Part shown: in pieces, positions 11,743 to 20,909 of the stretch
Position numbering within the stretch: position 1 is the stretch's first letter
How the letters are laid out: every line of letters begins with the position of its first letter
Origin: Propionibacteriaceae bacterium
GTDB taxonomy: Bacteria; Actinomycetota; Actinomycetes; Propionibacteriales; Propionibacteriaceae
Direction of reading: 5' to 3'
NCBI GenBank assembly: GCA_025965155.1
Contig: JAOPXN010000005.1
Location: 1 to 50,974 of the forward strand
DNA length: 50,974 nucleotides
The notes under the pieces: generated by a model
The model's database searches: none
Told to the model about the DNA's origin: nothing
What the model saw: only the letters and a program-made list of their open reading frames with translations
Made by a program: the position numbers and the translations under genes

Positions 11743-12609
11743 TCAGCTGGCCAACGCCTGCCGGATGGCCGCCACCACGACCTGCGGCTGCTCGGTCAGC
11801 ATCCTCCAGGTGAACCGGAGGACCCGCCACCCGGCCAGGATGATGTCGTTCTGCCGCCACCGGTCGCTTTCGAAGGCGACCGGATCGTCATGGAAGGCGC
11901 GACCGTCGATCTCGACCGCCAGCATCTGGGCCGGGAACGCGAGGTCGAGGTAGTAGATCAGTCCGAGCAGCGGCAGCGGATAGTTGGCCGTCCACCCGAC
12001 GATCCGCTCGGCGTGCATCAGCCGGTGTGCCTCACGCTCGGCCTCCGACCACGGGCTGTCGCGGGACTCGAGCAGGAGCAGCCGACGGTCGCCATTGCCT
12101 CGCCGCTTGCGGGTCAGCTCCAGCGCCTCGTACAGGTCGGGCAGGGTGACCTGACGGCTGCGCAGCGCAGCGTCGATCGCCTCCCCGCCGCAGGTCGTGC
12201 ACAGGTCCAGCGCCGTCAGCGCGGGCGCGGTGCAGCGCAGGCCAGCCCTGCTGATCACCAGCTCCGGGGGGATGCAGCGTCGGGTCACGATGTACCCGGT
12301 GCTGCCCTGGCGCCTCCCCCGGACCGCGAGCCGTACCTGGGGGAGCGGGACCTCCGGCCAGAAGGTCAGCCGGGCGGCCGCCTCGTGGGTCAGCACCGCG
12401 TCCCTCGCCCAGGCCTGCGCGGCACGCATCCGGCGGATCGGCTCCTCAGCACCGATCGGGTCGACATAGACCCCCGGCAGCAGGGTTCTCAGCCGGCCGG
12501 TGCTGACCAGATGCGCCAGCGGGTCCGCGAGGTGCGGGCATTCCCGTCGCGTGATGATGCCGTCGTTGGCCCGCAGCACCCGGGCGATGTCGAGTTGGTT
12601 GGCGTTCAT
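11743..12609 (-). CDS. DUF559-type protein with AbiEi-like N-terminal winged helix
   Basis: The 288-residue protein starts MNANQLDIARVLRANDG and has two parts. Residues 1-60 look like the winged-helix of AbiEi-type antitoxin-like proteins (LRANDGIITRRE followed by GRLRTLLPGVYV). The C-terminal 100 residues carry LAVEIDGRAFH, ESDRWRQNDI and GWRVLRFTW, the DUF559/very-short-patch-repair-like endonuclease fold. Proteins with this pairing are abundant in Actinobacteria, and their function is not established. I see no toxin partner beside it. The ATG at 12609 is preferred because the recognisable domain begins there; a longer upstream frame runs into the structured repeat and is unlikely to be coding. 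Confidence 0.65.
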   Translation of the reverse strand: MNANQLDIARVLRANDGIITRRECPHLADPLAHLVSTGRLRTLLPGVYVDPIGAEEPIRRMRAAQAWARDAVLTHEAAARLTFWPEVPLPQVRLAVRGRRQGSTGYIVTRRCIPPELVISRAGLRCTAPALTALDLCTTCGGEAIDAALRSRQVTLPDLYEALELTRKRRGNGDRRLLLLESRDSPWSEAEREAHRLMHAERIVGWTANYPLPLLGLIYYLDLAFPAQMLAVEIDGRAFHDDPVAFESDRWRQNDIILAGWRVLRFTWRMLTEQPQVVVAAIRQALAS

Positions 12610-12732
12610 ATCGAGAGGGTGCGCATTCCGCGGTCGATCGGAGCGCCCGGACCCGGGACCTGTGGACCGCGGTACGCGGACCGGTGCCGCTGTGGAGAGT
12701 CCACAAAGTGGCCCCTCGTCACAGCGGAGGTG

Positions 12733-12785
12733 CGCGACACGCGAATCTCCAGCGACTGGAGCCCGATGAGCGTTCGATTCAAGGA
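12733..12785 (+). repeat. structured intergenic element, copy 2
   Basis: CGCGACACGC (12733-12742), 23 nt holding a perfect CTCCAG-CGA-CTGGAG hairpin, ATGAG (12766-12770), 5 nt, then GATTC, ending in an AAGGA variant of the CTGGA tail. It lies between the divergent DUF559 and HAD genes, just before the HAD start. Confidence 0.65.
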
Positions 12786-12805
12786 ATCTGGCGCTCTCTG
12801 GAAGA

Positions 12806-13516
12806 ATGAGCCGAGCCATGAGTGAATTCACCCTGCCGTCCCGGACCTCCACCCTTGCCGCAGCCCTGTGGGACTTCGACGGCACCCTGGCCGACACGGA
12901 GCCGCTCTGGGTGGCCGCCGAGTACGAGCTGATCAACGGCCTCGGCCATAAGTGGGGTGAGGAGCACGCCGAACAGCTGGTCGGCAACTCGCTGCTCGAC
13001 TCCGGCGCCTACATCCTCAACGTGATCGGCCGCCACGACCTGACCCCGGAGTGGGTGGTCGAGCAGCTGCTGAGCCGCGTCGTCGGACAGCTGGAGACGA
13101 ACCCGATTCCCTGGCGGCCGGGCGCCCGCGAGCTGCTGGCGGCATTGAACGAGGCCGAGGTCCCGTGCGCGCTGGTGTCCGCGTCGTACCGGGTGCTGCT
13201 CGACGCCGCGCTGAAGCAGCTGCCCCCCGGGAGCTTCACAGTCTCCGTGGCCGGCGACGAGGTGACCCAGGGCAAGCCACACCCCGAGCCGTACGAGAAG
13301 GCCTGCGCCCTGCTCGGCGTCGAGGCACGGGACTGTGTGGTGTTCGAGGACTCCAGTACGGGCGCCCGGGCCGGCAACGCCGCCGGCGCGCTGGTGGTTG
13401 CGATCGAGAACCTGGTCCACGTCCCGCCGGCACCGCGACGGGTCCACGTCCGGTCGATGAAGGACCTGGACCCTGTTGCAGTGGCGCGGTTGCTCGAGGA
13501 CGCCAATGGCGGCTAG
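12806..13516 (+). CDS. HAD-superfamily phosphatase, beta-phosphoglucomutase-like subgroup
   Basis: The 236-residue protein has the HAD motifs in order: motif I WDFDGTLADTEPLW (nucleophile Asp near residue 23), motif II VSASYRV, and the motif III/IV region KPHPEPYEKA followed by VVFEDSSTGARAG. This spacing marks a small HAD hydrolase with an alpha-helical cap, the subgroup that includes sugar-phosphate phosphatases and phosphoglucomutases. The substrate cannot be told. ATG at 12806 or at 12818 could be the start, neither with a good ribosome binding site. Its last 11 bases overlap the start of the lipoprotein gene, so translation of the two is probably coupled. Confidence 0.8.
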   Translation: MSRAMSEFTLPSRTSTLAAALWDFDGTLADTEPLWVAAEYELINGLGHKWGEEHAEQLVGNSLLDSGAYILNVIGRHDLTPEWVVEQLLSRVVGQLETNPIPWRPGARELLAALNEAEVPCALVSASYRVLLDAALKQLPPGSFTVSVAGDEVTQGKPHPEPYEKACALLGVEARDCVVFEDSSTGARAGNAAGALVVAIENLVHVPPAPRRVHVRSMKDLDPVAVARLLEDANGG

Positions 13517-15005
13517 CCGGACAGCACGGCGGGTTGCGTCCCTGCTGATGCTGACGGCCCTCGGTGTCTCCGGCTGCACGCTGCTGGGCGACAAGCCGGC
13601 CCCGAGCCCGAGCCCCTCGGTGGCTCCGCGCCCGTTCACCGTCATGTCCACCGACCCGATCCGCGTCGCCGACCCGGCCGCGGTCACCGACGCCGACTCG
13701 GCCGTCCTCACCGAGAACGTGTTCCAGCGTTTGATGACTGCCGATCCGGGGGCGGACGTCCTCAAGCCGGATGCCGCGCGCGACTGCATCTTCACCGCCA
13801 GCACCGTCTACACCTGCACCTTGAACCAGAAGCTGTTCTTCTCCAACGGGCACGAGCTGAGCTCCAGCGACGTCAAGTTCAGCATTGAACGGGCCACCCG
13901 GCTTGATGTGGCCGGCTCCTCGGCATCCCTGCTGTCCTCACTCCGCCGGATCGAGACGCCGGACCCGCTGACCGTGCGGTTCGTGCTCAGTCGGGTGGAC
14001 ACCCAGTTCGGCTGGGCACTCGCATCCCCGGCCGCCTCCATCGTGGACGAGGAGCTGTACGACACCGACGAGGTACGGCCGCCCACCGAGCCGATCATCG
14101 GCTCCGGGCCCTTCAGCGTCAGCAGGTTCGACGAGTCCGGACTGCAGCTGGCCCGTTACCTGGAGTACGTCGGGCGCTCGCCGGCCACCCTGGACGCGCT
14201 GGTGTACCGCACCGTGCCGGACTCCGCGACCATCGAGGCCGCGATGGCGGACGGTACCGTCGACGTGGTGTGGCGGGGACTGAGCTCGGCGGCCCTGACC
14301 CGGCTGACCCAGCAGGTTCAGGCCAGCCCCGACGAGCAGACCGCCAACGGCTACACGATGAACGCCCTGCCCGGGATCCGGGTCCGCCAGCTGCTCTGGA
14401 ACCCGGCCTCACCGATCCGCAGTAACACCGCTCTGCGCAAGGCCATCGCGGCCGCGCTGCAGGAGGACCGCACCTCGGACTCGATCGTGCCGAGCAACGT
14501 CCCGGGACATACCTCCAGCTTTCCGATCGGCGGCAAGGTCACACCGAAGGTGGCCTGGTCCAACCGGATCCAGCTCATCCTGGGCTACGACTCGACCATG
14601 CCCGACGGTCGGGACCAGGCCAACCAGATCCGCAGCAGGCTGGAGGACACCGGCGGCCTCAGCGTCCGGGTCCGCCCCGACGACGCGGCCGCCGACCTGC
14701 AGCTTGTGGACCGGAAGGCGTGGACCGCCACTGCCCTGGCCTGGCTGCAGCCGTACGTGGACGCGCCGTTGCCGTTGACGCGGCAGACGGTGGACACCCT
14801 GGAGAGCCGTTACCGGGCCACCACCGACGACGCCGAGGCCACCCTGCTGCTCGCGGCACTGCAGCACCAGGCCGCGGTGGACGTGGTCGTGATGCCGGTC
14901 AGCCAAGGCGATGAGTACCTGTTTGCCCGCGCCGGGGTCGAGGTGTCCGACACCTCCTGGGGTCCCGGCTGGCAGCTCGGATTTTTTGGAATGAAGGATG
15001 GTTGA
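13506..15005 (+). CDS. extracellular solute-binding lipoprotein, SBP family 5 (DppA/OppA-like)
   Basis: The 499-residue product begins MAASRTARRV, a hydrophobic segment, and a lipobox LGVSGC with the lipidated cysteine at residue 24, followed by a proline/serine-rich linker. It is therefore predicted to sit on the outer face of the membrane. The body shows family-5 features: FTVMSTDPIRVADPAAV, NVFQRLM, and a KFSIERATR segment near residue 125 that matches the FSLERV motif of peptide-binding proteins. No permease or ATPase gene is next to it, so the ligand and even transport itself are uncertain. The ATG start lies inside the end of the HAD gene, and the stop codon overlaps the trmI start by 8 bp, indicating a three-gene operon. 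Confidence 0.75.
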   Translation: MAASRTARRVASLLMLTALGVSGCTLLGDKPAPSPSPSVAPRPFTVMSTDPIRVADPAAVTDADSAVLTENVFQRLMTADPGADVLKPDAARDCIFTASTVYTCTLNQKLFFSNGHELSSSDVKFSIERATRLDVAGSSASLLSSLRRIETPDPLTVRFVLSRVDTQFGWALASPAASIVDEELYDTDEVRPPTEPIIGSGPFSVSRFDESGLQLARYLEYVGRSPATLDALVYRTVPDSATIEAAMADGTVDVVWRGLSSAALTRLTQQVQASPDEQTANGYTMNALPGIRVRQLLWNPASPIRSNTALRKAIAAALQEDRTSDSIVPSNVPGHTSSFPIGGKVTPKVAWSNRIQLILGYDSTMPDGRDQANQIRSRLEDTGGLSVRVRPDDAAADLQLVDRKAWTATALAWLQPYVDAPLPLTRQTVDTLESRYRATTDDAEATLLLAALQHQAAVDVVVMPVSQGDEYLFARAGVEVSDTSWGPGWQLGFFGMKDG

Positions 15006-15897
15006 TCTGATGCAGGACCCCAAGGACTACTCCGGCGTACGGCTGGGGGAGTTCGTCGCAGGCGAGCGGATCACCCTGACCGATCCCAAGGGCCGCCGTC
15101 ACTCCATCGTGCTGGCCGAGGGCACCTTTTTCCACACCACCAAGGGCGGGATCTCCCACGACGACCTGATCGGTAGCCCGGAAGGCATCGTGGTCCGCTC
15201 CGTCGGGGGGGTGGAGTATCTGGCGATGCGGCCGCTGATGAACGAGTTCACCGTCACCATGCCGCGCGGCGCGCAGGTGATCTACCCCAAGGACGCGGCC
15301 CAGATCCTGATGGGCGCCGATATCTTCCCCGGCGCCCGGGTGATCGAGGCCGGCGTCGGGTCCGGCGCTCTCAGCTGCGCCCTGCTGCGCGCGATCGGGC
15401 CTACCGGGCGGTTGACGTCGTACGAGCGGCGGGAGGACTTCGCCGACATCGCTCGGCGGAACGTGGAGAACTTCCTCGGCGTAACGCATCCGGGCTGGCA
15501 GATCCGGGTCGGCGACCTGGTCGAGACGCTCAGCGATGAGCCGGCTGACCGGGTGGTGTTGGACATGCTGGCCCCGTGGGAGTGCGTCGACGCCATCGCC
15601 GACGTCCTGGTCCCGGGCGGGGTGCTCTGCGCCTACGTCGCGACTACCACCCAGCTGGCCCGGACGGTCGAGACCTTGCGGGCCCACTCCGGCTTCACCG
15701 AACCGGAGTCGACGGAGCTGATGGTCCGTGGGTGGCATGTGGAAGGGCTGGCTGTCCGGCCCAAGCACGCCATGGTCGGCCACACCGGTTTCCTGCTGAC
15801 CACCCGGCGGATGGCTCCCGGGGTGGCGGCGCCGCTCCCGAAGCGCCGACCGGCGCCTGGCGCGTATGGCGAGGATTACACCGGCCCGCGTCGATAA
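14998..15897 (+). CDS. trmI: tRNA (adenine-58-N1)-methyltransferase
   Basis: TrmI methylates adenine 58 in the T-loop of tRNAs using SAM. The 299-residue protein has an N-terminal beta domain with GKGRRH-like KGRRHSIVL and the KGGISHDDLIG segment, then a Rossmann methyltransferase with motif I VIEAGVGSGALSCALL (near residues 115-130), TSYERREDFA, and the catalytic-loop LDMLAPWE (near 187-194). Length fits bacterial TrmI. The gene lies just before arc/mpa, as it does near the proteasome genes of other Actinobacteria, which strengthens the call. ATG 14998 overlaps the preceding stop; ATG 15010 is the alternative. Confidence 0.92.
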   Translation: MVDLMQDPKDYSGVRLGEFVAGERITLTDPKGRRHSIVLAEGTFFHTTKGGISHDDLIGSPEGIVVRSVGGVEYLAMRPLMNEFTVTMPRGAQVIYPKDAAQILMGADIFPGARVIEAGVGSGALSCALLRAIGPTGRLTSYERREDFADIARRNVENFLGVTHPGWQIRVGDLVETLSDEPADRVVLDMLAPWECVDAIADVLVPGGVLCAYVATTTQLARTVETLRAHSGFTEPESTELMVRGWHVEGLAVRPKHAMVGHTGFLLTTRRMAPGVAAPLPKRRPAPGAYGEDYTGPRR

Positions 15898-15927
15898 GCC
15901 GGGTAATGTTTTGGGCAGGAGGTTCTG

Positions 15928-17676
15928 ATGACCACACCGTTCGGAGATCGACGCCCTGACGACCATGACCGGCTGGTTGCGCAGGTCCATGCCCTGTCTG
16001 AAGAAATCGAGCGGCTTCGGGACCGGCTGGCCTCCCACCCGCACGACCTCGCCATGTACGAACGCCGTCTCGCCGACGCCCGGGCCGAGGCGCGGACCAC
16101 TGCAGCCAACAACGAGCGGCTCGCCGCAACCCTGCGGGAGGCCCGGGACCAGATCGTCTCGCTGAAGACCGAGGTCGACCGGCTCGCCCAACCGCCGGCG
16201 AGCTTCGGTGTCTTCATCGCCGCAGCCGAGGACAACACGGCCGACATCTTCACCTCCGGCCGAAAGATGCGCGTCAGCGTCAGCCCCGATGTCGATCTCG
16301 ACGGGCTGCGTCCGGGCCGCGAGGTGATGATCAACGAAGCGCTGAACGTGGTCAAGGCGATGGAGATCGACGATGTCGGTGAGGTCGTCTTACTCAAAGA
16401 GGTGATGGAGGACCGCGAGCGCGCCCTCGTGGTCGGTCACGGCGACGAGGAAAGCGTGGTGCGGCTGGCCGAAGACCTCCGCGCCGAGCATCTCCGGGCA
16501 GGCGACTCGTTGTTGATCGACCGCCGCGTCCACTTTGCCTACGAGCGGGTGCCGAAGATGGATGTCGAGGAGCTGGTCCTGGAGGAGGTGCCCGACATCG
16601 ACTACACAGTCATCGGCGGGCTCGGGTCCCAGATCGAGGCCATCCGGGACGCGGTCGAACTACCCTTCCTCCACAAGGAACTTTTCGCCGAGTACGAGCT
16701 GAAGGCGCCCAAGGGCATCCTGCTGTACGGCCCACCCGGCTGCGGTAAGACGCTGATCGCCAAGGCGGTAGCGAACTCGCTCGCCAAGAAGGTGACCGAG
16801 CTCACCGGGCAAGAGGGCCGCAGCTTCTTCTTGAATATCAAGGGCCCTGAGCTGCTGAACAAGTACGTGGGGGAGACCGAACGGCACATTCGGCTGGTCT
16901 TCCAGCGGGCCCGGGACAAGGCCTCCGACGGGATGCCGGTGATCGTCTTCTTCGACGAGATGGACTCCCTGTTTCGGATCCGTGGCTCCGGCGTCTCCTC
17001 CGACGTGGAGAACACCATCGTCCCGCAGCTGCTGAGCGAGATCGACGGCGTCGAGGGCCTGGACAACGTGATCATCATCGGCGCCTCCAACCGCGAGGAC
17101 ATGATCGACCCGGCGATCCTGCGACCTGGTCGGCTCGACGTCAAGATCAAGATCGAACGTCCGGACGCGGAGGCGGCGCGGGAGATCTTCAGCAAGTACC
17201 TGCGACCCACACTTCCCTTGCATGCAGATGATCTAGCGGAGTTCGGGGACGATCCGGAGGCCACCACGCAGGCCATGATCGACCGTACCGTCGAGCGGAT
17301 GTATGAGGAGTCTGAGGCAAACCAGTTCCTTGAGGTGACCTACGCCGGCGGGGACAAGGAGGTCTTGTACTTCAAGGACTTCAACTCGGGTGCGATGATC
17401 CAGAACATCGTCGACCGGGCTAAGAAGATGGCGATCAAGGACCTGCTGGACAGCGGCTCCCGGGGCTTGCGGATCGACCATCTGCTGCAGGCCTGCGTCG
17501 ACGAGTTCGGCGAGAACGAGGATCTGCCGAACACCACCAACCCCGACGACTGGGCCAAGATCTCAGGCAAGAAGGGCGAGCGGATCGTCTTCATCCGTAC
17601 CCTCATCTCGTCCAACAAGGGCACCCAGCCGGGTCGTTCCATCGACACCGTGACCAATACCGGGCAATACCTCTAG
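15928..17676 (+). CDS. arc: proteasome-associated AAA ATPase (ARC/Mpa)
   Basis: This 582-residue protein forms the hexameric ring that recognises Pup-tagged proteins, unfolds them and feeds them to the 20S core. Domains in order: an N-terminal coiled coil (about residues 10-95, regular heptads), tandem OB folds (about 95-235), and the AAA module with Walker A GPPGCGKT (268-275) and Walker B VFFDEMD (D343/E344). The C-terminus is TNTGQYL; the GQYL end is the known tail that docks on the 20S alpha ring. ATG at 15928 has a strong AGGAGG 5 nt upstream (15917-15922). TAATGT at 15904 could be a promoter. The stop is followed by a hairpin before the opposing DUF3054 gene. Confidence 0.96.
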   Translation: MTTPFGDRRPDDHDRLVAQVHALSEEIERLRDRLASHPHDLAMYERRLADARAEARTTAANNERLAATLREARDQIVSLKTEVDRLAQPPASFGVFIAAAEDNTADIFTSGRKMRVSVSPDVDLDGLRPGREVMINEALNVVKAMEIDDVGEVVLLKEVMEDRERALVVGHGDEESVVRLAEDLRAEHLRAGDSLLIDRRVHFAYERVPKMDVEELVLEEVPDIDYTVIGGLGSQIEAIRDAVELPFLHKELFAEYELKAPKGILLYGPPGCGKTLIAKAVANSLAKKVTELTGQEGRSFFLNIKGPELLNKYVGETERHIRLVFQRARDKASDGMPVIVFFDEMDSLFRIRGSGVSSDVENTIVPQLLSEIDGVEGLDNVIIIGASNREDMIDPAILRPGRLDVKIKIERPDAEAAREIFSKYLRPTLPLHADDLAEFGDDPEATTQAMIDRTVERMYEESEANQFLEVTYAGGDKEVLYFKDFNSGAMIQNIVDRAKKMAIKDLLDSGSRGLRIDHLLQACVDEFGENEDLPNTTNPDDWAKISGKKGERIVFIRTLISSNKGTQPGRSIDTVTNTGQYL

Positions 17677-17705
17677 CCGCCCCGAACTTCGCACTGACGC
17701 CTCTG

Positions 17706-17724
17706 GCGGCCCAGCACGGGCCGC
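17706..17724. terminator. hairpin between arc and the DUF3054 gene
   Basis: GCGGCCC (17706-17712) and GGGCCGC (17718-17724) form a perfect 7-bp stem with a 5-nt loop between two convergent stop codons. No T-run is present. Confidence 0.5.
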
Positions 17725-17737
17725 AGCCGTCCGCCGG

Positions 17738-18115
17738 TCAGACCGAGGTGTCCTGGTGGGTCCGCTTGCGGGTGCGCTGAATCAGCACGTAGCCGGCACG
17801 CCAGCCCAGTAGCAGCAGGGCCAGGCTGATCGTCGCGACAATGACGAATGCCGTCTGCGCGGTGTCCCCGCTGAGTAGCCGGAGCACCATCCCGCCGAGC
17901 ACTGTGCAGGCCCAGATGCCGATGCCGGTGGGCAGGGCCTCGGGCCGGCGCCAGCCGCGGGAGATCAGAACTCCCACGGCGCACCCGGCCAGGAACGGCC
18001 ACGCCGTGTCCGCGACTCCCAGGAACGTGGTGCTCTCGTTGTGGTTGGACCGTCCGACGATCGCGAACAACAGGATGCAGATGACGTCCACGGCAATGGC
18101 GCGGGAGAGTTTCAC
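17738..18115 (-). CDS. small membrane protein, DUF3054 family
   Basis: The 125-residue product is almost all membrane: four hydrophobic stretches (AIAVDVICILLFAIVG, AWPFLAGCAVGVLIS, GIGIWACTVLGGMVLRLL, AFVIVATISLALLLLGW) and a basic C-terminal tail KRTHQDTSV. The IVGRSNHNE segment after the first helix is the family signature. The GTG at 18115 is chosen because TAGAGT sits exactly 7 nt upstream on the minus strand; a longer frame would add an arginine-rich run through that promoter. Function is unknown. It is inserted between arc and dop on the opposite strand, with its promoter about 75 bp from the dop promoter. Confidence 0.75.
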   Translation of the reverse strand: MKLSRAIAVDVICILLFAIVGRSNHNESTTFLGVADTAWPFLAGCAVGVLISRGWRRPEALPTGIGIWACTVLGGMVLRLLSGDTAQTAFVIVATISLALLLLGWRAGYVLIQRTRKRTHQDTSV

Positions 18116-18122
18116 GGCGTGC

Positions 18123-18128
18123 ACTCTA
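18123..18128 (-). promoter_or_regulatory. -10 element TAGAGT, leaderless DUF3054 gene
   Basis: On the minus strand TAGAGT precedes the GTG start by 7 nt. It decides the start codon of the gene. Confidence 0.6.
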
Positions 18129-18202
18129 CGCCGCCTACGACGGGCCATGGCGCGATCGCCGCCGCAGCCAGCGCGGCATCCTCCGGCTTCGGCACCGGGC
18201 AC

Positions 18203-18208
18203 TACGCT
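18203..18208 (+). promoter_or_regulatory. -10 element TACGCT, leaderless dop
   Basis: TACGCT is followed by 7 nt and the ATG of dop at 18216, again with no ribosome binding site. Confidence 0.65.
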
Positions 18209-18215
18209 TGATGAC

Positions 18216-19736
18216 ATGGCACAGGTGACGGTGATGGGCATCGAGACCGAGTACGGGATCAGTGCTCTGGGCGCACCCGATGACATCGACCTACACCCGA
18301 TGCAGCTGTCGAACCACGTGGTGAAGGCCTACGGTTCCGCGGCCTCGGGACGTCCGGCCGGCTGGGACTACGAGACCGAGACCCCGTTGCGTGACATCCG
18401 CGGGTACGAGCTGAGCCGGTCCGAGGCCCAGCCGGACCAGCTGACCGACTCGGAGCTGGGCATGGCGAACGTGATCCTGACCAACGGGGCACGGCTCTAT
18501 GTCGACCACGCCCACCCCGAGTACTCCGGGCCGGAGGTCACCTCAGCGATCGACGTGGTCCGCTACGACAAGGCCGGGGATCTGGTGATGGCGCTGGCGG
18601 CGCGCCGAGCAGGCCAGGGACTGGGCCGCTCGGTCCGGCTGTACAAGAACAACACCGACGGCAAGGGCGCCTCCTACGGCACCCACGAGAACTACCTGCT
18701 CTCCCGCACCACTCCGTTCGACCGGGTCGTCACCCAGTTCACCGGCTTCCTGATCTCCCGGCAGGTGATCACGGGCGCCGGTCGGGTCGGCGTCGGCCAG
18801 TCCAGCCAGCAGCCCGGCTTCCAGATCAGCCAGCGGGCCGACTTCTTTGAGGCCGAGGTCGGACTGGAGACCACCCTGAACCGCCCGATCATCAACACCC
18901 GGGACGAGCCACATGCCGACGCCAGCAAGCACCGGCGGCTGCACGTCATCACCGGTGACGCGAACCTGTCGGAGATCTCCACCTACCTCAAGGTCGGCTC
19001 CGCGTCCTGGGTGCTACGGATGATCGAGGCCGGCGCCCTGGAGACCGACGTCCGCGTCGCGCTGCCGGTAGCGACGATGCGCACAGTGAGCCACGACAGC
19101 ACAGCACGAGCCCTGATGACCCTCGCCGACGGCCGGACGATGACCGCCGTGGACCTGCAGGAGATCTATCTGTCGGCGGCCCGCGCCCATTTTGAGGCCA
19201 TTTCGGGGGAGCTGACGGAGGCGGTCCAGATCGAGGCCAAGGACGTCTTCGGCCGCTGGCAGGACACGTTGGACGCGCTGCGTCGAGACCCGTTCGAGCT
19301 GGCCGACCAGCTCGACTGGGTGGCCAAGCTGAAGCTGATGGAGTCCTACCGTGACCGCGACTCGCTTGGCTGGGACTCCCCGAAGCTGGCCCTGATCGAC
19401 CTCCAGTACGCCGACGTTGACCCGCGGCGGAGCCTGTACGCGGCCCTGGTGGCCAAGGGCAAGATGCAGACGCTGCTGAGCAGCGACGAGATCGAGCGTG
19501 CCCGGACGACACCTCCCGACGACACCAGGGCCTACTTCCGGGGTCGGGTGATGGAGAAGTTCGGCGGTTCGGTGGTGGCGGCGTCGTGGGACTCGGTCAT
19601 CTTCGACGTGCCCGACCGGCCGGCGTTGCAACGCATCCCGCTGCTCGACCCGTTGCGAGGGACCCGGGAGCAGGTAGGACAGATGCTCGACTCCTGCTCC
19701 GACGTGACCGAGCTGTTCGCCGCGCTCGGCCGCTGA
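18216..19736 (+). CDS. dop: depupylase/deamidase of Pup
   Basis: Dop converts the C-terminal glutamine of Pup to glutamate and can also remove Pup from proteins. The 506-residue enzyme belongs to the glutamine-synthetase-like carboxylate-amine ligase fold: nucleotide/metal motif MGIETEYGIS at the N-terminus, WDYETETPLRD, LYVDHAHPEYSGPE with the catalytic-type aspartate at residue 97, and KNNTDGKGASYGTHENY. The Dop-specific loop between residues 40 and 85 and the length distinguish it from the related ligase PafA. ATG at 18216 is set by the -10 box and by the conserved start. pup follows after 136 bp with its own promoter. Confidence 0.95.
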   Translation: MAQVTVMGIETEYGISALGAPDDIDLHPMQLSNHVVKAYGSAASGRPAGWDYETETPLRDIRGYELSRSEAQPDQLTDSELGMANVILTNGARLYVDHAHPEYSGPEVTSAIDVVRYDKAGDLVMALAARRAGQGLGRSVRLYKNNTDGKGASYGTHENYLLSRTTPFDRVVTQFTGFLISRQVITGAGRVGVGQSSQQPGFQISQRADFFEAEVGLETTLNRPIINTRDEPHADASKHRRLHVITGDANLSEISTYLKVGSASWVLRMIEAGALETDVRVALPVATMRTVSHDSTARALMTLADGRTMTAVDLQEIYLSAARAHFEAISGELTEAVQIEAKDVFGRWQDTLDALRRDPFELADQLDWVAKLKLMESYRDRDSLGWDSPKLALIDLQYADVDPRRSLYAALVAKGKMQTLLSSDEIERARTTPPDDTRAYFRGRVMEKFGGSVVAASWDSVIFDVPDRPALQRIPLLDPLRGTREQVGQMLDSCSDVTELFAALGR

Positions 19737-19841
19737 GGCGGCCCTGCTGGCGACGCGCCACGGCCGACGCCGGGCGTGCTGGTCAGACTCGCTGACGTCC
19801 GTGCCCGACGCATACCCTGCCGAACTGTCGGCCGAGCGCAC

Positions 19842-19847
19842 TAGGCT
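19842..19847 (+). promoter_or_regulatory. -10 element TAGGCT for pup-prcB-prcA
   Basis: TAGGCT lies 25 nt before the pup ATG, leaving a short leader that contains the GAGGAG ribosome binding site at 19863-19868. The same TAGGCTTGCCG string recurs at 40704. Confidence 0.5.
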
Positions 19848-19872
19848 TGCCGTACAACCCGTGAGGAGCACC

Positions 19873-20073
19873 ATGGCCGAGTCAGAACAGAGTCAGCGCA
19901 AGACACGCAGGGCCGAGGACGAGCAGGAGGTCACCGACATCGCGCCTGCCGACAGTGCACATAAGGCGGAGCTCGACTCCGAGGTCGACTCGCTGCTCGA
20001 CGAGATCGACGACGTGCTTGAGGTGAACGCGGAGGAGTTCGTCCGGTCCTTCGTGCAAAAGGGCGGCCAGTGA
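19873..20073 (+). CDS. pup: prokaryotic ubiquitin-like protein Pup (Gln form)
   Basis: This 66-residue acidic, intrinsically disordered-looking protein is the tag that PafA links to lysines of proteins bound for the proteasome. It has the family pattern: a charged N-terminal half that threads the ATPase, a helical central segment around [17 protein letters not shown] that binds the Mpa coiled coil, and the end VQKGGQ. The final glutamine means it must be deamidated by Dop before ligation. ATG at 19873 has GAGGAG 4 nt upstream. Its TGA overlaps the GTG start of prcB by four bases (GTGA), so pup and prcB are translationally coupled. Confidence 0.97.
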   Translation: MAESEQSQRKTRRAEDEQEVTDIAPADSAHKAELDSEVDSLLDEIDDVLEVNAEEFVRSFVQKGGQ

Positions 20074-20909
20074 CCGACGGAAACATCGGCGCAGGGCTCC
20101 CACCAGCTTTTCTGCGCACCGGATCGTCGTCGTTCTCTGACTTCGCCGCCTCGGTAGCGCCGAACGTTCTGCCGACCAGCCGCCATGGTGGCGACGGCGC
20201 AGGTGCTCTCGCGCCCCACGGGACGACCATCGTTGCAGCTACGTTCCCTGGTGGGGTGGTGATGGCCGGCGATCGTCGGGCCACCATGGGCAACCTGATC
20301 GCCCAGCGCGACATCGAGAAGGTCTATCCGGCCGACGAGTACTCCATCATCGGGATCGCCGGCGCAGCGGGCATCGCGGTCGAGATGGTGGGACTGTTCC
20401 AGGTCGAGCTGGAGCACTACGAGAAGCTGGAGGGAGCACCGCTCTCACTGGTCGGCAAGGCGAACCGGCTTGCCACCATGATCCGGCAGAACCTGCCACT
20501 GGCCATGCAGGGCCTCATCGTGGTGCCGCTGTTCGCGGGCTGGGACCGGGCCATCTCCGCCGGGCGGATCTTCTCCTACGACGCCACCGGCGGCCGGTAC
20601 GAGGAGCACGCGTTCTTCTCGGTGGGATCGGGGTCCAGCTTCGCGCGCGGATCGCTGAAGAAGCTGTACCGTCCCGACCTGGACGCCCAAGGCGCAGCGC
20701 TCGCGGTGATCCAGGCACTCTACGACGCCGCCGACGACGACTCCGCTACCGGCGGTCCCGACCTGACCCGGGGCATCTACCCGGTGGTCATGGTTGCCTC
20801 AGCAGACGGTGTGGAACGATTCGCCGACACGGATGTGGCCGCCATGGTGAACCGGGTAGTGGAGGCACGGATGCAGCATCCCGACGGACCGAGAGCCGCA
20901 CTGACATGA
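20070..20909 (+). CDS. prcB: 20S proteasome beta subunit
   Basis: PrcB is the catalytic subunit of the 20S core. The 279-residue precursor has a 51-residue propeptide ending ALAPHG, and self-cleavage would expose T52 as the N-terminal threonine nucleophile (HG|TTIVAA). Other active-site residues are visible: the aspartate in GDRRATMGN and the lysine in [11 protein letters not shown]. Length and propeptide fit actinobacterial PrcB. The start is GTG overlapping the pup stop, and the end overlaps the prcA start (ATGA), so pup-prcB-prcA are one tightly coupled unit. Confidence 0.97.
   Translation: MTDGNIGAGLPPAFLRTGSSSFSDFAASVAPNVLPTSRHGGDGAGALAPHGTTIVAATFPGGVVMAGDRRATMGNLIAQRDIEKVYPADEYSIIGIAGAAGIAVEMVGLFQVELEHYEKLEGAPLSLVGKANRLATMIRQNLPLAMQGLIVVPLFAGWDRAISAGRIFSYDATGGRYEEHAFFSVGSGSSFARGSLKKLYRPDLDAQGAALAVIQALYDAADDDSATGGPDLTRGIYPVVMVASADGVERFADTDVAAMVNRVVEARMQHPDGPRAALT

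Noticed and set aside
12610-12987. N-terminal extension of the DUF559 protein
   Set aside because: The extra frame runs through the structured element and promoter region, and the recognisable domain starts at the ATG at 12609.
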